From QWPN01 sp044360305 (GTDB taxonomy: Bacteria > Planctomycetota > Planctomycetia > Pirellulales > UBA1268), in NCBI GenBank assembly GCA_044360305.1, contig JBIKKQ010000092.1, positions 1-12,966 of the forward strand: a DNA stretch of 12,966 nucleotides. The letters are read 5' to 3'. A program made the position numbers and the translations under genes. Below are positions 7,776-12,966 of the stretch, piece after piece; the stretch's first letter is position 1; every line of letters starts with the position of its first letter. The notes under the pieces were generated by a model. It had not been told where the DNA came from. It worked only from the letters and a program-made list of their open reading frames with translations, and did no database searches.

Positions 7776-7964
7776 CTAGCCTTTTCCCCGAAGGATGCCA
7801 GACCACGCCCCAGCAGCGCAAGCGGTTCTCCGGCCCAGGTCCACAATGTGCGCGAACAACTCCCGCTCCACCGAATCGATCCGCCCGCCGGAATCCGCCG
7901 TCTGCTCCACGTACTGGCAGGTTGTTTCGAGGTGTGCCTGCGGGTTGAGGAAACGCTCGTTCCT
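7776..7964 (-). pseudogene. Possible ISKra4-like transposase N-terminal fragment
   Basis: In the frame read downward from about 7964 to the TAG at 7776-7778, the translation contains Y-V-E-Q-T-A-D-S-G-G-R-I-D-S-V-E-R-E-L-F, then A-H-I-V-D-L-G-R. This recalls the N-terminal helical segment of ISKra4-family transposases, where an E-Q-T-A...V-E-R-x-(L/I)-F...L-G stretch precedes the catalytic domain. After D-L-G-R the similarity fades and the frame stops. No initiator, catalytic core or terminal inverted repeats are visible. It lies in the 385-bp gap between the esterase and oxidoreductase genes, otherwise empty apart from the 41-codon frame. The family call rests on memory of the motif only and is tentative. 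Confidence 0.35.
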
Positions 7965-8030
7965 GTGAGACGATCCTGGTGTGGGGCTTCCGTGAGGATG
8001 TGTTGGTTTTCACACCCTTCCATGACGAAC

Positions 8031-10268
8031 TTACCTTCCGCCTGTCACATACCGCACGATCACGATACCCGAGCCACCGTTGCCGCCTTTGGCGGGGACA
8101 TACAAAGCGCCATAGGCACCGCCACCGCCGTCGTAGGTTCCCCCGCCGCCGCCGCCGCCGCCCACCATGAGATATTCGACTTCCCCCGCACCGCTGACCC
8201 GAAGCGTGCCGCTTTGGGTGAAGGTGTGCACCGTCCAGTGCGTGCCGCCCTCGGTGTAGTAGGTCGTCATTCCTCCTTCGCCGTGGATGCCCTCCCACGA
8301 GCCGCTGGCCGTGGCCACCACACACACTGGCATCGAGGTCGCCGTCAGTCCCGTGCTGTCCGTGGCGCGGGCCGTTACCGTGTGACTGCCCGCCGGCACG
8401 TCGGTCCATTCGAAAGCGTACGGTTCCGATCCGGCCTCGCCGATCTTCATATCACCACGGAAGAACTCGACCTTGCGTATGGTGCTCTCGCCTTGCAGGA
8501 TCGACGTCTTCGCCGTCAGTGTCACATGCGCTCCAACCTTCAGCAGCGTTGGATTGGCGGGTTCCGCGATGGTGCAGGCGACTCGTGACGCGAAGTTTGC
8601 CCGGAGCGTCGCATTGCCAAAGACGCGTATGGTCGTGTCGGCGGCTTTCGCGTCCGCCAGCTCGGCGTTTCCCTTCAGAACAGTCCAGCCCGTGAAGAGA
8701 TGGTTCGCTGCGGGCGTGGCGAGGATCGGGATCGGCGCGCCCTTGGCCACGATCAGCGTGTTGCCTGGCGAAACCGTGCCGCCCGGACCGGCGGACAACG
8801 TCAACGGCGCGGTCACTCCATCGGTTCCGAACGCCGGGGCAGGCAACCCTTCTCGGTTGTAGAGATTGCTGAATGGTGATTCCTTGGTGTGAAACCCGTA
8901 CCGCACGCCGGCCGCGCCGGCCACCTTGTCGCTGCTGACGACGACCGTATCGCCGACGATCTCGGCCTGCGCCGGCCAGTACTTCTCGTCCTCCCCTCGG
9001 ATGGAAAAACCGACGAGTTCGACCTTGCCATTCGAGCCTTCCTTGACACGATAGGCGGCGAAGCTGCTGCCGTTTTTTCCGCGATAGGGGTGAGAATCGG
9101 CCTCGGGATCCAGCCACATGTCCTTGGCGAGCAGACCCCCGCCGACGTGATTGAACTCGAGCACCGCCCGAGCGCCTTCATACTTGACGCTCTTGAGCAT
9201 GGGGCCGGAATAGACGATCTTTTCTCCATACGTAATCCCGCGCGCGACGAGCGCGAGCCGGTCTCCGCAGGGCCGTTTTGGGTTGGGGTGGATGCTTCCG
9301 CCGACATCGCTCGTCGCGATGACTCCGGTGTTTCTGCCCTGAAGCGCCGTCAGGGTTTGCGATTCGCGACACCAGTCCCACCCTGGGCCAAGCGGCAGTT
9401 GGACGATGTGAAAGGCCAGGTCGGGGTTCTGAAAGCCGGTCCGCCAGTCTTCGATCAGCGCGGGAAGCATGAGGCGGTACTTCCAGTCGCCGCCGTTGGT
9501 CTCGCCCTGATACCAGATCACGCCCCGGATGCGGAAATCGAGCAGCGGCTCGATATCCCTCTTGTAGACCCCCGAAACCTGACCGACAGGATCACCTTTG
9601 TAATCCGGGATCGGTTTCTCGAAGGGGTCAACAGCGGTTGGACTCATGAACACCTGGATACGAGCACCGCCTTGCGACGCATGAATCAGGCCGACAGGAA
9701 CTTTCCGCTGTTCCTGCAAGTGTCGGCCGAAGAAGTACCCGACCGCCGAGAAGCGATACATGGCCTTGGGGTTCGCTTCGAACCAAACCCCGGGCGGCCC
9801 ATGGTGCGTAGCGCCGGCATCGCTATGCTGCGTGGTCGTAAACAGACGCAACATCTCATTGGTCGGCGCGGAGTCGGCGTACTTCTTGTCGGACTCATCG
9901 CAACTGTTCAGCCCCCAGTCCATGTTCGACTGGCCGGAACAGAGCCAGACCTCGCCGACGAGCACGTTCTTGTAGGCGATGGTGTTCTTCCCGGCGATTG
10001 TCAGCTCGAACGGCCCGCCCGCGGCGCCGGACGGAATGGAAACCAGCCAGCGACCGTCCTCTTTGGCGATGGCCGTCGCCTTCTTGCCGCGGAAGGTGAC
10101 CGTGACCTCCTCTCCCGGATCTGCCGTGCCCCAGAGCCGCGCATCCATCTCCTGCTGGAGGACCATGCCTTCGCCGCAAATTGGGGCCGGTTTGACCTCC
10201 GCGACGGCGGCCTGACGAGCCAATGCGACCATCGCCACGAGAATCAAGGCCAAAGTCTTCACGTTCAT
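8031..10268 (-). CDS. Sialate O-acetylesterase-like (SASA) secreted multidomain protein
   Basis: This is a 745-residue exported esterase-like protein, expected to remove acetyl groups from sialic acid or other O-acetylated glycans. The signal peptide is 1-22. The SGNH-type SASA domain (about 25-480) has block I L-C-S-G-Q-S-N-M (109-116, likely nucleophile S114), I-W-Y-Q-G-E-T-N (251-258), and the D...I-H-P-x-x-K block (D321, H327, K331). Appended domains are an InlB-like divergent repeat (about 488-560: G-G-T-V-S-P-G, then F-T-G-W), an Ig-like domain (about 565-650: V-E-F-F-R-G and A-G-S-H-T-V-T-A-R-A-T-D), and a glycine-rich C-terminal domain (about 678-745: V-E-Y-L-M-V-G, eight Gly at 703-710, then G-G-S-G-I-V-I-V-R-Y). 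The ATG at 10268 has AAGAAGG upstream and begins the signal peptide; the in-frame ATG at 10313 adds 15 charged residues and has no such site. The glycine-rich domain looks shorter than usual. Actual substrate unknown. Confidence 0.9.
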   Translation of the reverse strand: MNVKTLALILVAMVALARQAAVAEVKPAPICGEGMVLQQEMDARLWGTADPGEEVTVTFRGKKATAIAKEDGRWLVSIPSGAAGGPFELTIAGKNTIAYKNVLVGEVWLCSGQSNMDWGLNSCDESDKKYADSAPTNEMLRLFTTTQHSDAGATHHGPPGVWFEANPKAMYRFSAVGYFFGRHLQEQRKVPVGLIHASQGGARIQVFMSPTAVDPFEKPIPDYKGDPVGQVSGVYKRDIEPLLDFRIRGVIWYQGETNGGDWKYRLMLPALIEDWRTGFQNPDLAFHIVQLPLGPGWDWCRESQTLTALQGRNTGVIATSDVGGSIHPNPKRPCGDRLALVARGITYGEKIVYSGPMLKSVKYEGARAVLEFNHVGGGLLAKDMWLDPEADSHPYRGKNGSSFAAYRVKEGSNGKVELVGFSIRGEDEKYWPAQAEIVGDTVVVSSDKVAGAAGVRYGFHTKESPFSNLYNREGLPAPAFGTDGVTAPLTLSAGPGGTVSPGNTLIVAKGAPIPILATPAANHLFTGWTVLKGNAELADAKAADTTIRVFGNATLRANFASRVACTIAEPANPTLLKVGAHVTLTAKTSILQGESTIRKVEFFRGDMKIGEAGSEPYAFEWTDVPAGSHTVTARATDSTGLTATSMPVCVVATASGSWEGIHGEGGMTTYYTEGGTHWTVHTFTQSGTLRVSGAGEVEYLMVGGGGGGGGTYDGGGGAYGALYVPAKGGNGGSGIVIVRYVTGGR

Positions 10269-10335
10269 CCGCACCTTCTTGCGATTCCGGCTCGAAATCA
10301 CTTCCTCAGCCATCCAAGGATAGCCCCGCTAAAAA

Positions 10336-10384
10336 CACTTCCGCAACCGGTGTCGGCTCGGTGCGTTGCATGTGAGCCCTGGTT
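10336..10384. repeat. Diverged 49-bp direct repeat, copy 1
   Basis: This aligns without gaps to 11964-12012 with 40 of 49 bases identical by hand comparison. It starts 17 bases beyond the stop codon of the second oxidoreductase gene. Both copies keep an inverted ACCG...CGGT pair around a nine-base loop (here 10345-10361), and four of the nine differences fall in that loop. Both copies have the same orientation and bracket the oxidoreductase gene plus the sulfatase remnant. It may be an intergenic repeat family of this genome or the end of a mobile unit. Confidence 0.6.
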
Positions 10385-10400
10385 CACGCCGGGCGGTCGG

Positions 10401-11681
10401 TCACACCCCCTTCGGCACCGCCCAGTGGCCGTCGCGGTATTTCCGCCGTACCATCGCGCCGGCTTCGGCGTCGCCGACGATCTGCTCCTTCACGGGGTCG
10501 AACGTGATCGTCTTCCGCGTGCGGGTGCAAATATTCGCCAGGTGGCACATGCCGGCGGCGACGTGCCCGGCCAGCGCCGGTGCGTTCGGCTTCTCGCCCT
10601 TCCGGATGGCGTTCAGAAAGTTCGTGTGGTGCCCAACCAGATCGACCCGACCGGTCATTTGTTCGACCAGTGCGTTCTTCGGCCCGTACAACTTCCACCC
10701 GACGGTGTGACCGATCACCAGCATCCCCTTCGTGCCGTAGAAGGCGTTGCCGTTCTCGTACTCCTCCTGAACGTAGGGCGACCAGATCCGCTGCTCGTAG
10801 ATGAACTGCCGCGTCTTGCCGCCGGGCGTGTCGAACTCCATGACCGCGTACTGCGTATCCGGCCACTGCTGGTCGTCGTCAAAGAAGTGCTTGCCGCCCA
10901 GCGCCGTGGCGCGGTTCGGAAGTGCTGTCAGCCCCAGCCCCCAGGCGGCAACGTCCACGTTGTGGATACCGTCGTTGCCGATGTCACCGACCCCGTAGTC
11001 GAAGAAGAACCGCCACATGCCGGGGATGCGGTTGGCGAAGTACGGAGCCTCCGGAACCGGTCCCTGCCACATCGAGTAGTCGAGAAACTCCGGCGGGGCC
11101 GACGCCTTCACCTTGCCGAGGTTGCGGCGGAGTTGGCTGTTCCACGCCTTCGCTACCAGGATGTCGCCGATGGCCCCGTCGTGCAACCGCTTCATGGCCT
11201 CTTGCACGGTCGGCGTGCTGCGGGCCTGCGTGCCCACCTGAATGACGACCGGATTGCGGAGACCGGCCTCGACGAGCAACCGCCCCTCGCGGACGTTGTG
11301 CGAACAGGGCTTCTCCACGTAGACGTGCTTGCCGGCGTCGGCGGTGAGGATCGCGCCCGGCGTGTGCCAGTGATCCGGGGTGGCGTGCCAGACGGCGACG
11401 ACCCCCTTGTCGTCAAGGATGGTCCGCATGTCCTTGACCGGTGTGACGCCATGCCCGGCGTCGGTCGCGATCTTGGCGGCGGCCTCCAGCAGCTTGGCGT
11501 CCGCGTCGCAGACGTACTTGATCTCCACGTCGTTGCGAGCGGCGAGCAGTTTCAGGTGGCTCGTACCCATGCTGCCGCACCCGACGAGGGCGACGGGCGT
11601 TTTGCCCTCGGCGGCACTGGTACGGGCAGCGGTGGCAAGCGCGGTGGCGGACACGTGTAGGAACGCGCGGCGGGTCGGCAC
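10401..11681 (-). CDS. Gfo/Idh/MocA-family oxidoreductase, exported (426 aa)
   Basis: This is a second NAD(P)-dependent oxidoreductase-like protein, of the larger 'Tat signal' type abundant in Planctomycetes. T-R-R-A-F-L-H-V-S-A (3-12) is a twin-arginine leader that ends near A-A (about 23-24). The dinucleotide loop V-G-C-G-S-M-G (33-39) is canonical. T-P-D-H-W-H (101-106) and E-K-P (123-125) are family hallmarks. G-D-I-G-N-D-G-I-H-N-V-D (232-243) carries the active-site His and Asp region. The start is GTG at 11681, with GGAGG (antisense of 11690-11694) eight bases upstream. It is only distantly similar to the 350-residue oxidoreductase at 6593-7645, so this is not a recent duplication. It is flanked by two diverged direct repeats and preceded by a decayed sulfatase end, and it does not overlap either neighbouring gene. 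Substrate unknown; periplasmic sugar chemistry is the family-level expectation. Confidence 0.92.
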   Translation of the reverse strand: MPTRRAFLHVSATALATAARTSAAEGKTPVALVGCGSMGTSHLKLLAARNDVEIKYVCDADAKLLEAAAKIATDAGHGVTPVKDMRTILDDKGVVAVWHATPDHWHTPGAILTADAGKHVYVEKPCSHNVREGRLLVEAGLRNPVVIQVGTQARSTPTVQEAMKRLHDGAIGDILVAKAWNSQLRRNLGKVKASAPPEFLDYSMWQGPVPEAPYFANRIPGMWRFFFDYGVGDIGNDGIHNVDVAAWGLGLTALPNRATALGGKHFFDDDQQWPDTQYAVMEFDTPGGKTRQFIYEQRIWSPYVQEEYENGNAFYGTKGMLVIGHTVGWKLYGPKNALVEQMTGRVDLVGHHTNFLNAIRKGEKPNAPALAGHVAAGMCHLANICTRTRKTITFDPVKEQIVGDAEAGAMVRRKYRDGHWAVPKGV

Positions 11682-11732
11682 GGGAGCGGCCTCCGGCGGG
11701 GGAGCGAGGGTTCGGAACCAGACAACGGATCA

Positions 11733-11958
11733 CTACGGCGGGACGTTCTTGGCCCAGCCATCGACCAGCAGCTTCGCCAACGGTTCGACGACGGGCTTAT
11801 TCGCCGGGTCGGCGGCTACGTTGACATTCGCGGGCGGGTCGGTCTGGTGGTCGTACAACCGCGGGCCACCACGGCCGACAGCGGGCCGGACGTGGGCACC
11901 TCGTGATACGACCCCAACTCGCCGTTGGACCCCGGAATGGACAAAGAATAGTGCGGCC
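11733..11958 (-). pseudogene. Frameshifted C-terminal remnant of a sulfatase
   Basis: The last 45 or so codons, ending at the TAG at 11733-11735, read R-L-Y-D-H-Q-T-D-P, then N-V-N-V-A-A-D-P-A-N, the characteristic tail of iduronate-2-sulfatase-type enzymes of Planctomycetes. Upstream of about 11860 this frame loses the pattern, but the adjacent frame reads G-S-N-G-E-L-G-S-Y-H-E-V and ends V-V-A-R-G. Joining them gives V-V-A-R-x-L-Y-D-H-Q, the expected family junction, so one base seems to have been lost near 11859-11863. Nothing of the catalytic domain (the C/S-x-P-x-R formylglycine motif) is present. The remnant starts where the 49-bp repeat ends. A short protein from 12053 is formally open in the tail frame but is unlikely to be functional. 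Confidence 0.7.
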
Positions 11959-11963
11959 AATGG

Positions 11964-12012
11964 CACTCCCGCAACCGTCTTCCGCTCGGTGAGTTGGATG
12001 TGGGCCCCGGTT
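11964..12012. repeat. Diverged 49-bp direct repeat, copy 2
   Basis: This is the partner of 10336-10384, in the same orientation, with 40 of 49 bases identical. The ACCG...CGGT pair is retained around a nine-base loop (11973-11989). The copy abuts the broken 5' side of the sulfatase remnant, which suggests that the sulfatase gene was cut at this repeat. Between it and the lyase-like gene stop, 12013-12119 holds nothing I recognise. Confidence 0.6.
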
Positions 12013-12119
12013 GGGGGAGGTGTCGTGACCGCGGGGCTGTGAGCGTTCACCACAACCAGTCTTCAAGGGCTTCGGGACCCTCGCCACCTTTATCGCCCGG
12101 TTCCGCCGCATCGCGGGGT

Positions 12120-12966
12120 TCACACCGGCGGTGGTGCGGCGAAGGGCGACGCCGTGACGGCCCTGTCGATCCGGTCGAGGATCGTGGCGATGATCTCCCG
12201 GTCCGAATCGGGCCTCCGCGGACTGTCGGGATGCGGCTCGTCCGAGGCGAGCAGGCCCTGCAGGTGGAGGGCCTGGGCCATCGAGTGTTTGTAGGCGGGC
12301 ACCGGGCGGCGAAAGGCGAAATCGCCGAGCGCCTGCAGGCTGTCGTCGAGCTCGTCGAAGCGGCAGTCCCCCTCGGCCCACCAGCGATCGCGAAGGGCGA
12401 ACGCCGCCGGCGCCGCCGTCGACAGGCCGAGCAGCCAGTCGCTGCCATACCGCACCATGTCGATCGCCAGGTCGTTGCCCGTGAACACGTGGAACTCGGG
12501 CCGCACGCGATCCCGCAGGGCGAGCCGTTGCCATTCGAGCCGCCGCGAGAGCGACGAGTGCTTCGCCCCGATGCAGTTCGGAATCTGCATCAGCTCTCCG
12601 TAGGCCGCAAGCGACAGCACCCGGCCGCTCGGCACGAATTCGGTCGAGAGCTCGAAGCCGATGAAGCGGTCCACCCGCGATGCCAGCCGCCGACACCGGC
12701 CCACGAAGTCTGCATCGCCTCCGGCCGTCAGCCCGAACGACGGAAAAATGACCGGCAGACCACCGACGCTCATGATCATGTCGAGTTGTCGCCCGTACGC
12801 CGGCTCGTCGACACCGGCCCCGGTCGCGTCGACGACACACGCCCCGGCCACGAGTTCTCCACCCGGGCCAAGCGTGTCGCGGGCGATCCGCAACGCCTCG
12901 CGTCGCGTACCATCGTCGATCAACTGCACGTACCCCGTGTCCATGTTCACGGCCGGCGTGATGCCG
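12120..12966 (-). CDS. Dihydrodipicolinate synthase/NanA-superfamily protein (5' end beyond window)
   Basis: This is a class I aldolase-like TIM-barrel protein; 281 codons are visible and the frame is open at the right edge. It opens with G-I-T-P-A-V-N-M-D-T-G, a beta-strand-1 motif that normally lies near the protein start, so only a short N-terminal piece should be missing. The Schiff-base lysine is probably K135 of the visible part, in I-G-A-K-H-S-S (132-138), followed by F-T-G-N-D (161-165) as in DapA-like enzymes. The usual Tyr of the Y-x-x-P motif is not seen: the matching stretch is E-L-S-T-E-F-V-P-S-G (105-114), so the reaction may not be standard dihydrodipicolinate synthesis. An apparent GTG or ATG start near 12950-12944 would cut into the barrel and is not preferred. 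The location beside sugar-active genes favours a sugar-acid aldolase or dehydratase, but this is inference. Confidence 0.85.
   Translation of the reverse strand, partial: GITPAVNMDTGYVQLIDDGTRREALRIARDTLGPGGELVAGACVVDATGAGVDEPAYGRQLDMIMSVGGLPVIFPSFGLTAGGDADFVGRCRRLASRVDRFIGFELSTEFVPSGRVLSLAAYGELMQIPNCIGAKHSSLSRRLEWQRLALRDRVRPEFHVFTGNDLAIDMVRYGSDWLLGLSTAAPAAFALRDRWWAEGDCRFDELDDSLQALGDFAFRRPVPAYKHSMAQALHLQGLLASDEPHPDSPRRPDSDREIIATILDRIDRAVTASPFAAPPPV

Noticed and set aside
8141..8163. CCG trinucleotide tract as a microsatellite or CRISPR-like repeat
   Set aside because: It simply encodes the polyglycine run of the esterase tail; there are no spacers or repeat units beyond the codons.
7768..8409. 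Minus-strand open frame running from inside the esterase gene down to 7642
   Set aside because: Its upstream part is a shifted-frame shadow of the esterase glycine-rich region, with Arg/His-rich translation. Only the last 41 codons were kept, as a doubtful entry.
8889..11660. Plus-strand open frame of 923 codons across the esterase and oxidoreductase genes
   Set aside because: It is antisense to two genes with clear family motifs and its translation shows no recognisable domain. High GC content removes stop codons in the opposite strand, so such frames are expected.

Overview
The window comes from a high-GC planctomycete-type bacterium. Supporting traits are a Ser/Thr protein kinase fused to a membrane segment and WD40 repeats, a divergently paired ECF sigma factor of the type expanded in Planctomycetes, Gfo/Idh/MocA oxidoreductases with Tat-like export signals, a secreted sialate-O-acetylesterase-type hydrolase, a beta-helix protein with a choice-of-anchor Q-like tail, and a decayed sulfatase. 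The genus cannot be read from the window.

Layout. (1) 1-1929, minus: the first 643 codons of a WD40 Ser/Thr kinase, cut by the left window edge. It is divergent, across 66 bp, from (2) an ECF sigma factor at 1996-2610, which ends in a hairpin plus T-run terminator. (3) 2710-4751, plus: an overlapping pair of SPFH/band-7 genes resembling hflK and hflC. (4) 4773-10268, minus: carbohydrate-related genes. In transcription order these are a sialate O-acetylesterase-like multidomain protein, a 385-bp stretch of debris with a possible transposase fragment and a 41-codon frame, a Gfo/Idh/MocA protein, and a beta-helix protein. The last two overlap by four bases. (5) 10336-12012: a second exported Gfo/Idh/MocA gene and the frameshifted 3' end of a sulfatase, bracketed by two diverged 49-bp direct repeats. 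(6) 12120-12966, minus: a DapA/NanA-superfamily lyase-like gene, cut by the right window edge.

How they may work together. The left part looks like regulatory and membrane-protein quality-control housekeeping: a kinase/ECF signalling pair, and an HflKC complex that would modulate FtsH. The right part looks like an accessory set for handling complex glycans outside or across the cytoplasmic membrane: ester removal, beta-helix glycan binding or lysis, sugar oxidoreduction, and an aldolase or dehydratase step. Hand-counted rows in 4773-10268 are noticeably poorer in GC than those on either side, and gene debris and repeats lie at the joints, so this part looks assembled by insertion and decay. 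No RNA genes or CRISPR arrays were found. I see no clearly new system. The most unusual structure is the repeat-flanked oxidoreductase plus sulfatase-remnant unit.
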